From NCBI RefSeq assembly GCF_002161285.1, contig NZ_NFHH01000024.1, positions 1 to 57,951 of the forward strand: a stretch of 57,951 nt of DNA, read 5' to 3'. Under the pieces are notes generated by a model. That model had not been told where the DNA came from. It saw nothing but the letters and a program-made list of their open reading frames with translations, and made no database searches. How positions within the stretch are numbered: position 1 is the stretch's first letter; every line of letters starts with the position of its first letter. Source of the DNA: Blautia sp. An81 (GTDB taxonomy: Bacteria; Bacillota; Clostridia; Lachnospirales; Lachnospiraceae). This document shows positions 16,801 to 26,629 of this stretch, one piece after another. A program made the position numbers and the translations under genes.

Positions 16801-18117
16801 TCAGAGCAGGGACAGAAGATATTCTTTTGTATTTTTCTCCGGTTCTTCCAGAACAATCTCCAGGAACTTTTCCAGGGTTGCTCCAATTTCCTTTCCCGGT
16901 TTCATTCCGGCATCGATCAGATCCTTTCCGGAAACTGCCAGATCTTTTATAGAAACACATTCCTTATGCCGGATAATCTCCTGATAAATTTCTCCAAGTT
17001 TATCCAGCCACTGCTGCTTTTCCCCTAAATGATAACCGCTCTGTGCCATAATGTCCCCTCTGCGCACCTCCAGGAGAATAGGAAAAAGCTCTGTGCCTGT
17101 TTTGGAAAGGGCTCTTCGCACAGAGCGGGGGTCTGCCTCCCAGGGACATTCATGCCAGTATACCAGTTTTCCCACCTTGTTTATAGTGTCATTATCAAAT
17201 CGCAGTCTTCTCAGGACAGTCCTGGCAATTTTTTCACTCTGGGCAGGATGCCCATAAAAATGGTCCCTTCCTTTTTCATCCCTGGTCCTCGTCTCAGCCT
17301 TTCCCAGGTCGTGAAAAAGGAGTGTCAGCCGCAGAAGACGATCAGGCTTCACAGCTTCCATAGCCTTCAGCGTATGCTCTCCTACATTGTAGCAATGATG
17401 GGGATTCTCCTGGGGCGTCTCCATAGCCCTGTCAAATTCCCAGAGAAAAACTTTCGTCAGTCCCAGTTCCCAGGCCTTCTTCAGATACTGGGGATTTGGC
17501 GACACCAGAAGCTTTACCAGCTCTGTCTGGATACGTTCCGCGCTGATCTTCTTCAGGGTTTCTGCCAGTTCCCGGGCTGCTTCCTGTGTTCTTTCGTCAA
17601 TATCAAATCCCAGCTGGGCAGAAAACCGCACCGCCCGCAGTATACGCAGAGCATCCTCTGTAAACCGCTCTTGGGGTTCCCCTACACAGCGGACCACCTT
17701 GTTTTTCAGATCCTCCACCCCTCCAAAAATATCCACCAGGCCAGTTCGATGGTTATAGGCCATAGCGTTGATGGTAAAATCCCGCCGTCTTAAATCTTCT
17801 TTAAGACTTGGGGTGAAGATCACCTCTTTAGGGTGACGTCCGTCTTCATACTCTCCATCTATCCGATAAGTCGTCACCTCAAATCCTTCTTTATCCATAA
17901 GCACTGTTACAGTTCCATGCTGGATTCCCGTATCCACCGTTCTTGGAAAAATTTTTTTTACTTCTTCCGGAGTGGCAGAGGTGGTAATGTCCCAGTCTGC
18001 CGGTGAACGGTGAAGGAGGCTGTCACGAACACAGCCTCCCACTACATAAGCATCATATCCATGTTCCTGTAAAGCATCTATGATTTTTTCAGCTTTTTCT
18101 GGAACTTCAATTCTCAT
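16801..18117 (-). CDS. cca: CCA tRNA nucleotidyltransferase
   Basis: A 438-residue class II enzyme that adds or repairs the 3' CCA of tRNAs. The nucleotidyltransferase signature GGCVRDSLLHRSPADWDI, the template-type motif EDLRRRDFTINAMAYN, the ERFTEDALRILRAVRF segment, and an HD-type region (LFHDLGKAETR) near the middle are visible. ATG at 18115-18117, two bases after the proS stop, is the natural start; a longer frame inside proS is not needed. The tRNA genes seen here lack encoded CCA, so the enzyme is essential. Confidence 0.95.
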   Translation of the reverse strand: MRIEVPEKAEKIIDALQEHGYDAYVVGGCVRDSLLHRSPADWDITTSATPEEVKKIFPRTVDTGIQHGTVTVLMDKEGFEVTTYRIDGEYEDGRHPKEVIFTPSLKEDLRRRDFTINAMAYNHRTGLVDIFGGVEDLKNKVVRCVGEPQERFTEDALRILRAVRFSAQLGFDIDERTQEAARELAETLKKISAERIQTELVKLLVSPNPQYLKKAWELGLTKVFLWEFDRAMETPQENPHHCYNVGEHTLKAMEAVKPDRLLRLTLLFHDLGKAETRTRDEKGRDHFYGHPAQSEKIARTVLRRLRFDNDTINKVGKLVYWHECPWEADPRSVRRALSKTGTELFPILLEVRRGDIMAQSGYHLGEKQQWLDKLGEIYQEIIRHKECVSIKDLAVSGKDLIDAGMKPGKEIGATLEKFLEIVLEEPEKNTKEYLLSLL

Positions 18118-18119
18118 AA

Positions 18120-19559
18120 TTAATATGCGCGCCCCCAGTAAACCATTTTCTTGGCCGGCTTTCCGCATACCACACATTTATCAGACAGGTTCTCCTGCTC
18201 AAAAGGCATGCATCTTGCCGTAGCCTGAACGTCTTCCTTTACCTTATCTTCACATTCTCTGCAGCCGCACCACATTGCCTTTACAAACCCCGGCTTTTCG
18301 TTAATAGTCTCCTTAAAGGATTCGTAGTCTGTAGCCACATAGGTGTGAGCGTCTCTGTGAGCCCTGGCTCTTTCCAGCATCTCTCCCTGCATAGTTTCCA
18401 GGATTTCTCCTACTTTCTGAGCCAGCTCATCCAGAGATACTGTAACCTTCTCTCTGGTATCTCTGCGGACAACTACCGCCTGATTTGCCTCAATATCCTT
18501 GGGTCCGCATTCAATGCGAACAGGAATTCCTCTCATCTCCTGCTCTGCAAATTTAAATCCAGGGCTCTTATCTGTCTCATCAGTTTTCACCCGAATGCCT
18601 GCCTCCTTTAACTGAGCCTCTAATCTCTGGGCAGTCTCCAGAACCCCTTCTTTTCTCTGCTGAATAGGAATGATCACTGCCTGTACCGGTGCGATCCTCG
18701 GAGGCAGCACCAGTCCGCTGTTATCTCCATGTACCATGATCAGTGCTCCGATCATACGGGTTGTCATACCCCAGGAAGTCTGGTGTACATACTGTAATTT
18801 ATTTTCTTTATCTGTATACTGGATACCAAAAGCCTTTGCAAATCCATCTCCAAAATTATGGCTGGTTCCTGACTGAAGAGCCTTTCCGTCATGCATCAGA
18901 GACTCAATAGTATAGGTAGCTTCCGCTCCGGCAAATTTTTCTTTCTCTGTCTTCTGTCCTTTAATTACCGGAATTGCCAGTACCTCTTCACAGAAATCTG
19001 CATAGATATTCAGCATCTGGATGGTCCGCTCTTCTGCTTCTTCTGCTGTAGCATGAGCCGTATGTCCTTCCTGCCACAGGAATTCTCTGGAACGTAGGAA
19101 AGGTCTGGTAGTTTTCTCCCACCGTACTACAGAGCACCACTGATTGTATACTTTTGGCAGGTCTCTGTGAGAATGGATTTCTTTTGAATACAGGTCGCAG
19201 AACAGGGTTTCTGAAGTTGGACGTACGCAGAGTCTTTCCTGAAGAGGCTCCATCCCGCCGTGGGTCACCCAGGCTACCTCAGGGGCAAAGCCTTCTACAT
19301 GATCCTTTTCCTTCTGAAGAAGACTTTCCGGGATAAACATTGGAAGGTATACGTTTTCCACTCCGGTTTCCTTAAACCTTCTGTCCAGCTCATGCTGGAT
19401 GTTTTCCCAGATAGCATATCCTGCCGGTTTGATCACCATACATCCCTTTACGCTGGTATAATCGATGAGCTCAGCCTTCTTCACTACGTCTGTATACCAC
19501 TGGGCAAAATCTTCCTCCATAGAGGTAATCTCTTTTACAAACTTCTTATCCTTTGCCAT
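18120..19559 (-). CDS. proS: prolyl-tRNA synthetase, archaeal/eukaryote-like type
   Basis: A 479-residue class II synthetase charging tRNA-Pro. It begins [20 protein letters not shown] and shows class II motifs ([39 protein letters not shown]). It lacks the large editing domain of the bacterial form and ends in a zinc-binding C-terminal domain (WCGCREC ... [10 protein letters not shown]) with terminal tyrosine, all typical of the archaeal-like type 3 enzyme found in many Clostridia. ATG at 19557-19559 has AAGGAG upstream. A T-box leader and consensus promoter precede it; cca follows directly. Confidence 0.95.
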   Translation of the reverse strand: MAKDKKFVKEITSMEEDFAQWYTDVVKKAELIDYTSVKGCMVIKPAGYAIWENIQHELDRRFKETGVENVYLPMFIPESLLQKEKDHVEGFAPEVAWVTHGGMEPLQERLCVRPTSETLFCDLYSKEIHSHRDLPKVYNQWCSVVRWEKTTRPFLRSREFLWQEGHTAHATAEEAEERTIQMLNIYADFCEEVLAIPVIKGQKTEKEKFAGAEATYTIESLMHDGKALQSGTSHNFGDGFAKAFGIQYTDKENKLQYVHQTSWGMTTRMIGALIMVHGDNSGLVLPPRIAPVQAVIIPIQQRKEGVLETAQRLEAQLKEAGIRVKTDETDKSPGFKFAEQEMRGIPVRIECGPKDIEANQAVVVRRDTREKVTVSLDELAQKVGEILETMQGEMLERARAHRDAHTYVATDYESFKETINEKPGFVKAMWCGCRECEDKVKEDVQATARCMPFEQENLSDKCVVCGKPAKKMVYWGRAY

Positions 19560-19630
19560 TTTTCTACTCCTTTTTAATGATTTCCTTCTAAGACAATACA
19601 TAGGCGTCCCGCTCTAAATCCCAGGAGAAT

Positions 19631-19651
19631 TTTTATTCTATAGGGCATTCC
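19631..19651. repeat. dispersed repeat, family 2, half copy
   Basis: TTTTATTCTATAGGGCATTCC minus its last base matches the left arm of the full element at 40965-40987 at 19 of 21 positions. It lies between the T-box terminator and proS, so it is transcribed in the proS leader when antitermination occurs. Confidence 0.6.
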
Positions 19652-19660
19652 TGCAGAACA

Positions 19661-19905
19661 AAAAAAGACACCGTATCCCCAAACAGGGACCGATGTCTTG
19701 GATTCGGCGGTACCACCCTTCTTGACGGCTGTTTTTCTGCCGCCCTCTTTATGCTTTTCTAACGCCAAAGCCCGCGTCCTGCTCCTCACAGGCAGCTCCA
19801 AAGCCGGTTCCCTGTCTTCCCGGGAGAACCTTCCACCAGCGGTCCTCTCTCTGTGCCATTCCGAACAGGTACTATTCCTTTTCATCGCCATTTTTCTTTT
19901 TATCT
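19661..19905 (-). promoter_or_regulatory. T-box leader (tRNA-Pro responsive) of proS
   Basis: On the minus strand the leader carries the T-box core AAGGGTGGTACCGCC (19706-19720). A terminator stem AAGACATCGGTCCC / GGGGATACGGTGTCTT and a T-run (19661-19700) follow. The upstream part (about 19780-19880) has the AGAGAG and GGAAGGTTCTCC elements of stem I. A CCG proline codon within GAACCGGC at about 19805-19812 is a plausible specifier. Uncharged tRNA-Pro would favour the antiterminator and raise ProRS. An apparent 105-residue frame here is not a gene. Confidence 0.92.
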
Positions 19906-19914
19906 CTTTGCCCC

Positions 19915-19943
19915 ATTTTATTGGAATTTCTCTTTTTTGTCAA
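19915..19943 (-). promoter_or_regulatory. promoter of the T-box-proS-cca transcript
   Basis: TTGACA (19938-19943) and TAAAAT (19915-19920) on the minus strand, 17 bases apart, immediately after the end of the dCMP deaminase gene. Confidence 0.9.
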
Positions 19944-19954
19944 GACCAGACCTT

Positions 19955-20440
19955 CTACAGTTCCAGCTCTATCTTTCGTCCTGTTGGGCTGTACTGATAG
20001 TACCGGACTCCTGCAGCATCCAGCATTCTCTTAGAGGCTTTCACTGCCGGAGTGTCCCCGTATTTATCGCTGCCGTATACAATGGTCTTGATCCCTGCCT
20101 GGATAATGGCCTTGGCACATTCATTACAGGGGAACAGGGATACATAAAGTTTTGCCCCTTCCAGAGAGCCCCCTCTGTAATTGAGGATAGCATTCAGCTC
20201 ACTGTGTGTCACATAAAAATATTTGGTATCAAAGTCCTCTCCTTCTCTGGCCCAGGGGAATTCATCATCAGAGCATCCCATGGGAAAACCGTTGTAGCCC
20301 ATAGAAAGGATTTTATTATTCTGACTGACAATACAGGAGCCCACCTGTGAATTAGGATCTTTGGAACGCATTCCTGACAGTTTTGCAACTCCCATAAAAT
20401 ATTCGTCCCAGGATATATAGTCCTGTCTTTTTTCTGACAT
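19955..20440 (-). CDS. dCMP/cytidine deaminase family protein (ComEB-like)
   Basis: A 161-residue zinc deaminase converting dCMP to dUMP for thymidylate supply. The zinc site is seen as THSELNAIL (H and catalytic E) and SLFPCNECAKAII (two Cys ligands); KDPNSQVGSCIV and GYNGFPMGC are the substrate-side loops. ATG at 20438-20440 has AAGGAG upstream; a longer frame overlapping upp is not needed. It directly follows upp (16 bases), forming a pyrimidine salvage pair. Confidence 0.92.
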   Translation of the reverse strand: MSEKRQDYISWDEYFMGVAKLSGMRSKDPNSQVGSCIVSQNNKILSMGYNGFPMGCSDDEFPWAREGEDFDTKYFYVTHSELNAILNYRGGSLEGAKLYVSLFPCNECAKAIIQAGIKTIVYGSDKYGDTPAVKASKRMLDAAGVRYYQYSPTGRKIELEL

Positions 20441-20456
20441 TTTCTTCACTCCTTGT

Positions 20457-21086
20457 CTATTTTGTACCAAAGATCCGGTCTCCTGCGTCTCCCAGTCCGG
20501 GAACGATGTAACCGTGGTCATTCAGATGGTCATCCAACGCGCCAATATAGATGTCCACATCCGGATGGGCTTCTGTAAGAGCCTTTACACCCTCCGGAGC
20601 TGCTATGATACACATAAAGTGGATATTTTTTACGCCTTTTTCTTTCAGCATGGAAATGGCTGCCACTGCAGAACCTCCTGTGGCCAGCATAGGATCAGTG
20701 ACAAAAACTTCCCTCTCTCCACAGTCAGCAGGCAGCTTACAGTAATATTCCACAGGCTTTAAAGTTTCAGGATCACGGTACAGACCAATATGGCCTATCT
20801 TTGCAGCAGGAACCATGGACAGCATTCCTTCTACCATACCAAGACCGGCACGGAGAATGGGCACTACTGCCATTTTCTTTCCTGCCAGCTCTTTCACCAC
20901 TGTTTTTGTGATAGGCGTCTCTATTTCCACATCTGTCAGCTTCAGTTCTCTGGTGGCTTCATAGGCCATAAACATGGCCACCTCGCTCACCAGCTCCCGG
21001 AACTCTTTTGAGCTTGTCTCTTTCCTTCTGATAATTCCGATTTTATGCTGGATCAGCGGGTGCTCCATTACTAACACTTTTCCCAT
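20457..21086 (-). CDS. upp: uracil phosphoribosyltransferase
   Basis: A 209-residue salvage enzyme making UMP from uracil and PRPP. The signature [16 protein letters not shown] and the C-terminal [17 protein letters not shown] are intact, and the length is standard. AAGGAG precedes the ATG. It lies in a run with rpiB upstream and the dCMP deaminase downstream. Confidence 0.97.
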   Translation of the reverse strand: MGKVLVMEHPLIQHKIGIIRRKETSSKEFRELVSEVAMFMAYEATRELKLTDVEIETPITKTVVKELAGKKMAVVPILRAGLGMVEGMLSMVPAAKIGHIGLYRDPETLKPVEYYCKLPADCGEREVFVTDPMLATGGSAVAAISMLKEKGVKNIHFMCIIAAPEGVKALTEAHPDVDIYIGALDDHLNDHGYIVPGLGDAGDRIFGTK

Positions 21087-21123
21087 TTTTATTCTCCTTT
21101 ATCTCCAGTCTGTTTTTCCTGTT

Positions 21124-21558
21124 TTATTCATCACTTTCGATCAGGTTTATCCTTCTCTGATGACGCTCATCATGAGAAAATTCTGTATGCAAGAAGGTAT
21201 CTACGATCTTTACTGCCAGGCCGGGGCCTACTACTCTTCCACCCAGAGCCAGAATATTGGCGTCATTATGCTGCCTGGTGGCCTCTGCACTGAAGCAGTC
21301 TGTACACAGCGCCGCCCGGATTCCTTTCATCTTATTTGCAGCAATAGAAATGCCGATTCCTGTTCCGCAGATCAGAATCCCTTTCTCGCATTCGCCACTC
21401 TGTATAGCTCTCCCTACTTTTCTGGCGTAGATAGGATAATCTACAGACTGGGTGCTGTCGCATCCAAAGTCTTTATAAGGAATCTTTTTTTCCTCCAGAT
21501 ATTTTATGATCTCCTGTTTCAGTTCATAACCGCCATGGTCACATCCCAATGCTATCAT
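21124..21558 (-). CDS. rpiB: ribose-5-phosphate isomerase B
   Basis: A 144-residue RpiB/LacAB-family isomerase interconverting ribose 5-phosphate and ribulose 5-phosphate. It starts MIALGCDHGGYELK and carries the GILICGTGIGISIAANK active-site loop and the HNDANILALGGRVVG segment. ATG at 21556-21558 is chosen because AGGAGG is 6 bases upstream; an ATG two codons earlier touches the ribosome site. It supplies PRPP precursors for the neighbouring upp. Confidence 0.94.
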   Translation of the reverse strand: MIALGCDHGGYELKQEIIKYLEEKKIPYKDFGCDSTQSVDYPIYARKVGRAIQSGECEKGILICGTGIGISIAANKMKGIRAALCTDCFSAEATRQHNDANILALGGRVVGPGLAVKIVDTFLHTEFSHDERHQRRINLIESDE

Positions 21559-21607
21559 ATGCATCCTCCTCTTTTTTATATTCAGGGCTCCTGCAAAAAG
21601 AGCGCCT

Positions 21608-22663
21608 TTAGTCTGACAGTTCAATTATATGATGGCCTGCCGCTTTCAAAAGCCGGTTCATAATGGCCTGTCCCATCCTGGGTGTGTCAAAAGATTCCGA
21701 AAAGATTGCCTCCACATCCTCTTCATCGAATTCTCTCAGAATACTGAAAAGATGCCGGGCAATACCTTCTTCCTCCTGCCTGCTCCCGATACTCTTTACC
21801 ACTGAGGCCTGATACTTCTCCCTGGTCTCATCTGTGGCGATAACACCTGCTTTTTTTCCCTGCTCTGCCAGTTTTTCACACTGTGCATTAATGTAGGCCA
21901 CTGTCTCCGCCTCTTTTCCCTGTACAATGGTAAGAGGGGCTCTGGGTGCATAATGCCGGTACTTCATTCCCGGAGCCTTTGGCCGCACCTTTTCATCTGT
22001 GATCAGCAGGCCTTTATCTATTTTTACCTGGCCGATAACTGCTTCCATCATCTCCTGATTGATATATCCGGGGCGAAGGATCACCGGCTCCTCCTCAGTA
22101 AAATCTACAATGGTGGACTCCAGCCCAATGCCTACGCTGCCGCCGTCTATGATCATATCAATCTTCCCCTCCAGGTCCTCCCGGACATGGGCAGCCTGAG
22201 TAGGACTGGGCCGCCCGGAAGTATTGGCGCTGGGAGCGGCAACATAGCCTCCTCCCGCCTTTATCAAAGCTGCCGCCACCGGATGACTGGGCATCCGCAC
22301 AGCCACGCTCTCCAGTCCTCCTGTGGTTTCATAAGGCACCAGACTGCTTTTTTCAAAGATCATAGTCAGCGGCCCTGGCCAGAAGGCTTCTGCCATCTTT
22401 TGGGCCTTCGGAGGGATTTTCTTTACAATCTTATCCAGACTCTCCAGATCCGCAATGTGTATGATCAGAGGGTTATCTGATGGCCTGCCTTTGGCCTGGT
22501 AGATTTTTTGAGAAGAACTTGGATTCAGCCCGTCTCCGCCCAGACCGTAAACAGTTTCTGTAGGAAAAGCTACCAGCCCGCCGGATTTTAAGATCTGGCC
22601 GGCTCTTTCTATTACTTTTCTGTCCGGATGCTCTTTATCTACTGTGACTACTGTTGTATTCAC
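21608..22663 (-). CDS. threonylcarbamoyl-AMP synthase (Sua5/YwlC type)
   Basis: A 351-residue Sua5-type enzyme making threonylcarbamoyl-AMP for the t6A modification of ANN-decoding tRNAs. The YrdC domain shows GGLVAFPTETVYGLG, KGRPSDNPLIIHI and PSANTSGRPSPT. The C-terminal Sua5 domain (about 230-351) follows the linker RPKAPGMKYRHYAPRAPL. The length and domain pair fit Sua5 rather than the short TsaC. Confidence 0.95.
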   Translation of the reverse strand: MNTTVVTVDKEHPDRKVIERAGQILKSGGLVAFPTETVYGLGGDGLNPSSSQKIYQAKGRPSDNPLIIHIADLESLDKIVKKIPPKAQKMAEAFWPGPLTMIFEKSSLVPYETTGGLESVAVRMPSHPVAAALIKAGGGYVAAPSANTSGRPSPTQAAHVREDLEGKIDMIIDGGSVGIGLESTIVDFTEEEPVILRPGYINQEMMEAVIGQVKIDKGLLITDEKVRPKAPGMKYRHYAPRAPLTIVQGKEAETVAYINAQCEKLAEQGKKAGVIATDETREKYQASVVKSIGSRQEEEGIARHLFSILREFDEEDVEAIFSESFDTPRMGQAIMNRLLKAAGHHIIELSD

Positions 22664-22705
22664 CTTAAAACCTCTTCTTCCTTAGTTTCTTACAATTCAG
22701 ACTTA

Positions 22706-23416
22706 TCATACCACATCTGTTCCTTTCATTTCCACCGTTTTTAGAAATTTTAAGATACCGTCGGAAATCGCCTGGGCACATTTTCTCTGATACTCCTCTG
22801 TCTGAAGCAGTTCTGCCTCTCTGGAATTGGTGAGAAATCCGGTCTCTACAATATTTACGATACCCTTGCTTTTCTTTAGAAGGTAATAGGAATTGTTTGC
22901 TTTTGCCTTTCTGGGCCTTTGGATCTCCAGCTGTTCGTTCATCGTTTCCTGGATACACTCCGCCAGTGCCTTTCCGCCCTCTGAATCTGCATAATAAAAC
23001 ACCTGAGGTCCGCAGACACTTTCATCCTGGTAGCTGTTCTGGTGAATACTGACTGTGAGAAGGGGGGCTGTTTCTTCAATAAGGGCGCAGCGGTTCTTCA
23101 GGTCCTGATTCTTTTTATTCCTGCTGTCCTCATCATACAATCCTGTATCATCCTCTCTTGTAAAAACAACCTCATATCCCTCCGCTTCCAGATATTCCCC
23201 CAGGAAACCGGCGATTTTCAGGTTAATCCCTTTTTCTTCCAGTCCGTCAATCCCCACTACTCCCGGATCAATCCCTCCGTGTCCGCTGTCTATAACGATT
23301 GCTCCCGAATTCTCTGTTTTTTCCTGGGCTGTCAGGACAGCCCCCTCTCTGGAAAGGAGATATATGGCACAGAGCATTACCCCAGCCATAATCCTTTTTA
23401 TCCATTTTCTCCCCAT
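22706..23416 (-). CDS. cwlD: N-acetylmuramoyl-L-alanine amidase, CwlD-like
   Basis: A 236-residue zinc amidase of the Amidase_3 family. After an N-terminal signal/anchor (about 8-23), the catalytic motifs are IVIDSGHGGIDPG, LLTVSIHQNSY and NIVETGFLTNSREA. CwlD makes muramic-delta-lactam in the spore cortex; size and the other spore genes nearby favour that over a vegetative autolysin. It lies 42 bases upstream of the Sua5-type gene in the same direction. Confidence 0.85.
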   Translation of the reverse strand: MGRKWIKRIMAGVMLCAIYLLSREGAVLTAQEKTENSGAIVIDSGHGGIDPGVVGIDGLEEKGINLKIAGFLGEYLEAEGYEVVFTREDDTGLYDEDSRNKKNQDLKNRCALIEETAPLLTVSIHQNSYQDESVCGPQVFYYADSEGGKALAECIQETMNEQLEIQRPRKAKANNSYYLLKKSKGIVNIVETGFLTNSREAELLQTEEYQRKCAQAISDGILKFLKTVEMKGTDVV

Positions 23417-23523
23417 AGGGTTTCTCCTTATTCTGCTGTCTGTTAAATATATGCAGAATGGTTCCAGTGTTTTCCTTACTCCCTAATGGGGAATCCAGCA
23501 GTCCGCTGCAGCATCGCAGAACA

Positions 23524-23570
23524 GAAAAGCTGCCGGCTGCAGGACCTGTCCTGCAAACGGCAGCTTTTCC
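23524..23570. terminator. terminator of the oligosaccharide ABC operon
   Basis: GAAAAGCTGCCG and CGGCAGCTTTTC form a 12-base stem; a nested CTGCAGGA/TCCTGCA stem lies inside. It sits 15 bases after the last permease gene on the minus strand. Confidence 0.85.
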
Positions 23571-23584
23571 GTATCTCTATTTCA

Positions 23585-24436
23585 TTATTTTACAGCACCA
23601 TTTACAACACCGTTAAGGATCTGTTTCTGGCATACCAGATAGAAGATCAGAATCGGAATCAGGGCCAGCAGGTAAGATGCAAAGGCCAGGTTGTAGTTTG
23701 TACCGAACTGTGTCTGGAAGTTTAACTGTGCCAGAGGCAGTGTGTTTACATCGGTTCCGGAAAGGATGACCAGAGGAGTCATAACGTCGTTCCAGGTTCC
23801 CAGAGCAGTGAGAACTGCTACAGTTGCATGCATGGGTTTCATAACCGGGAAGATAATACTCCAGTAAGTCTTCCATGTGGTTGCTCCGTCTACTCTTGCT
23901 GCTTCCTCAAGAGCCAGAGGGATATTTTTCAGATAGCCGGAGTACAGCAGCAGGTTCATAGGCATATAGAATACCGTATACAACAAAATAACGCCCACTC
24001 TGTTTGCCAGTCCCATCTGTGCCGTCAGCTTTACAACAGGCATCATCAGGATTGCAAAAGGTACGAACATACCACTTACAATGTAAAGATAAATGAAGCT
24101 GTAAACTTTGCTGTGTGCCATGCTTCTGCCTATAGCATATCCTGCCAGAGAATGGATGATTACTGCCAGGACAATAGCAATCACCGTGATCAGCACACTG
24201 TTTGCCAGAGAGTTCCAGAAATCGGTAACTTCCATAGCCTGAGCAAAGTTGCTGAAACTCCAGGAGCTTGGGAATGCCAGTGCTCCTGCAATGTCATTGG
24301 TCATTTCAGAAGGCTGCTTAAAGGCAATGATGATGGTCATATACAATGGAAAGAAGATGGTTAAGCAGCCGATGATCAAGAGAATGGTAATCGGCCAGTT
24401 TGTACGTGCCGTCTGTTTATTTCCTTTTGTATTCAT
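23585..24436 (-). CDS. carbohydrate ABC transporter permease, MalG type
   Basis: A 283-residue inner-membrane permease with six predicted helices. The EAA loop that docks the ATPase reads LEEAARVDGATTWKTYWSII, followed by FPVMKP. The first helix follows a short basic, Gln/Thr-rich N-terminus. ATG overlaps the stop of the upstream permease by one base (TAATG), indicating coupled translation. It would import maltodextrin or isomalto-oligosaccharides together with its operon partners. Confidence 0.93.
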   Translation of the reverse strand: MNTKGNKQTARTNWPITILLIIGCLTIFFPLYMTIIIAFKQPSEMTNDIAGALAFPSSWSFSNFAQAMEVTDFWNSLANSVLITVIAIVLAVIIHSLAGYAIGRSMAHSKVYSFIYLYIVSGMFVPFAILMMPVVKLTAQMGLANRVGVILLYTVFYMPMNLLLYSGYLKNIPLALEEAARVDGATTWKTYWSIIFPVMKPMHATVAVLTALGTWNDVMTPLVILSGTDVNTLPLAQLNFQTQFGTNYNLAFASYLLALIPILIFYLVCQKQILNGVVNGAVK

Positions 24437-25311
24437 TATAACTGCTCCTCCTTACTTCCTGTAAATTTCATTTGTGCTACTGAGATTACCACGATTACGA
24501 TAAAGAAGATTACCGCATTGGCACTCTGGAAACCAAACTGTCCGCCGCTCATACCGTTGTTGTAGATCAGGTAAGAGATAGACTCTGTACTCTGTGCAGG
24601 ACCGCCTTTTGTCAAAGCCATGATCTGGTCAAATACCATCAGGAAGTTCTTCATACACAGTACCATATTAATGGAGAAGAAGGGAATGATCAGCGGGAAA
24701 GTCAGATTCTTGAATTTCGACCATCCGGTAGCTCCGTCAATAGAGCCTGCCTCATATACATCCTCCGGCACAGTCTGAAGACCGGAAATATAAATAATAG
24801 TATTCATTGCCACAGACTGCCAGCATGCTACAAATACGATGGCCAGCCATGCGCTGCTTTCACTTGAAAGCATACTGCTGGAAAGGAAACCGATTCCCAG
24901 CTTCTGTCCCACTGTAGGAAGGATATAGGTAAAGATAAAGCTGAAAATATAACCTACAACCAGTCCGCCCAGTACGTTAGGAATGAAGTAGATTCCCCTC
25001 AGAGCACTTTTCCCTTTGATCTTACTGTTCAGTCCCAGAGCCAGGATCAGGCTGACCACGTTGGTGACAATGGTACTGACAATGGCAAATTTAAAGGTAA
25101 ACAGATAAGACTTTCCAACTCTGGAATCCTGAAACAGATCTACATAGTTTCTGAATCCTACAAAGTCATAAGTTCCATAGCCTTTATAGTTTGTAAAACT
25201 GTAAATCACACCTCTGATCAACGGAAGTGTATTAAACATAAAGAATAAAATCAAAATCGGAATTGTAATGCACAGAAATGTTTTCTCTCTGTTTCCCATC
25301 TTTTTCTTCAT
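24436..25311 (-). CDS. carbohydrate ABC transporter permease, MalF type
   Basis: A 291-residue permease with about six helices and the EAA loop VYEAGSIDGATGWSKFKNLT followed by FPLIIP. It lacks the large periplasmic insert of enteric MalF, as usual in Gram-positives. It is 12 bases downstream of the binding protein gene. Confidence 0.93.
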   Translation of the reverse strand: MKKKMGNREKTFLCITIPILILFFMFNTLPLIRGVIYSFTNYKGYGTYDFVGFRNYVDLFQDSRVGKSYLFTFKFAIVSTIVTNVVSLILALGLNSKIKGKSALRGIYFIPNVLGGLVVGYIFSFIFTYILPTVGQKLGIGFLSSSMLSSESSAWLAIVFVACWQSVAMNTIIYISGLQTVPEDVYEAGSIDGATGWSKFKNLTFPLIIPFFSINMVLCMKNFLMVFDQIMALTKGGPAQSTESISYLIYNNGMSGGQFGFQSANAVIFFIVIVVISVAQMKFTGSKEEQL

Positions 25312-25323
25312 CTTAACTTCCTC

Positions 25324-26625
25324 CTATTCTGCATCCGGATGCTCTTCCATGTACTCTTCCAGATTTCGGATCGTATCACGGTTATACCTTACCCACTCTG
25401 TGTCAAATCTCTCCAGGAAAGTATCTGTTGCGTTTTCGCTGTCGTCCAGCAGATAGGTCTGGATCATAGCATCTACAGCCATCTCACTTGGATAGTGGTG
25501 ATCCTGATAATCCGCCAGATATCCATCTTCGATGTAAGTCTTCATACCATCCAGCATTGGAGCCAGTTCAAAGTCTCCCTCCTTACAGGGAACTGCGTTC
25601 TGGTCGTCCAGATAGAACTGAACGTTCTCATCCTCCAGCAGGAAGTCCAGAACTTCGTAAGCAGCCTCCTTATGCTCAGACTCTGCCAGCACAGAAAACT
25701 GCAGGTCATTACCGGAGTTCAGTTTATTCACAGAAGCGTCCTCACTTGCGGGCATTACAAAAGAGTCAATGTTGATATCCGGATTTACAGACTGGATCTG
25801 AGGAACCGCATAACTTCCGATAGGATACATAACCGCTTCCCCTCTGGCAAATGCCGTACAGGCATCATTATAGCTGTAAGCAAAAGGATCGTCCTGGGCA
25901 TAATCCAGAAGTGCTCTGGTCTTTTCCGCAACTTCCCGGTAGTTATCTGTAAAGTTGGCTTCCCCTCGGTTTACCTGGGAGCAGATATCAGAATCCACCA
26001 GGTCTACAGCAATGGCATTCCACGGTGCCAGACAGGTCCAGGTATCTCTGAATCCAAAGAAGAAAGGCTGAAGGCCTTCCGCCTGGATATCCTCGCACAG
26101 TGCCAGGAATTCGTCCCAGGTAGTGGGGATTTCCCAGCCATACTCATCAAAAATGTCCTTGTTATACAGCACACCAGCGGCATTGGCTGCATAAGGTACC
26201 GCATATACGCCTTCCTGAGGCACCAGTTCCAGTTCTTTATCCATGTCCAGATACGCCTGTTTGATACTGTCCAGTCCTTCATAGTCAGAAATATCCATCA
26301 AAAGTCCTGCATCCAGGAAGTTTGAATAGTTCATATCGCCGCCGATACCGATAATATCCGGATAGTCCTCACGGATAAACCTGGTCTTCATAATCGTCGT
26401 CGCATCGTTTGGAGAGTCGATCACCAGTTCAATGTCGTCATGGGTCTCATTGAACTTTTTCTCCAGTTCCTCAAACACGCCCACTGCTTCCTGTTTGTAC
26501 TGAATCATTTCAATCCGGATTTTTCCGTTGTCTCCCCCTGAGAGACTGCACCCGGACATTACTCCTGCTGCCGCCATGATTCCTGCCAGGGTAACACTGA
26601 CAGCGGCAATTTTCTTTCTTCTCAT
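25324..26625 (-). CDS. sugar-binding lipoprotein of the ABC transporter
   Basis: A 433-residue family 1 extracellular solute-binding protein. A lipoprotein signal peptide ends in VMSGC (Cys about residue 26). The mature part shows the typical EELEKKFNETHDDIELVID opening, YAVPYAANAAGVLYNKDIF and WDEFLALCEDIQAEG. It captures an oligosaccharide outside the cell for the two permeases. It starts a few bases after the alpha-glucosidase gene. Confidence 0.93.
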   Translation of the reverse strand: MRRKKIAAVSVTLAGIMAAAGVMSGCSLSGGDNGKIRIEMIQYKQEAVGVFEELEKKFNETHDDIELVIDSPNDATTIMKTRFIREDYPDIIGIGGDMNYSNFLDAGLLMDISDYEGLDSIKQAYLDMDKELELVPQEGVYAVPYAANAAGVLYNKDIFDEYGWEIPTTWDEFLALCEDIQAEGLQPFFFGFRDTWTCLAPWNAIAVDLVDSDICSQVNRGEANFTDNYREVAEKTRALLDYAQDDPFAYSYNDACTAFARGEAVMYPIGSYAVPQIQSVNPDINIDSFVMPASEDASVNKLNSGNDLQFSVLAESEHKEAAYEVLDFLLEDENVQFYLDDQNAVPCKEGDFELAPMLDGMKTYIEDGYLADYQDHHYPSEMAVDAMIQTYLLDDSENATDTFLERFDTEWVRYNRDTIRNLEEYMEEHPDAE

Positions 26626-26629
26626 CTTC

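Noticed and set aside
19574-19891. 105-codon open frame upstream of proS
   Set aside because: It lies entirely over the T-box leader and its terminator; the residues are Arg-rich with no ribosome site.
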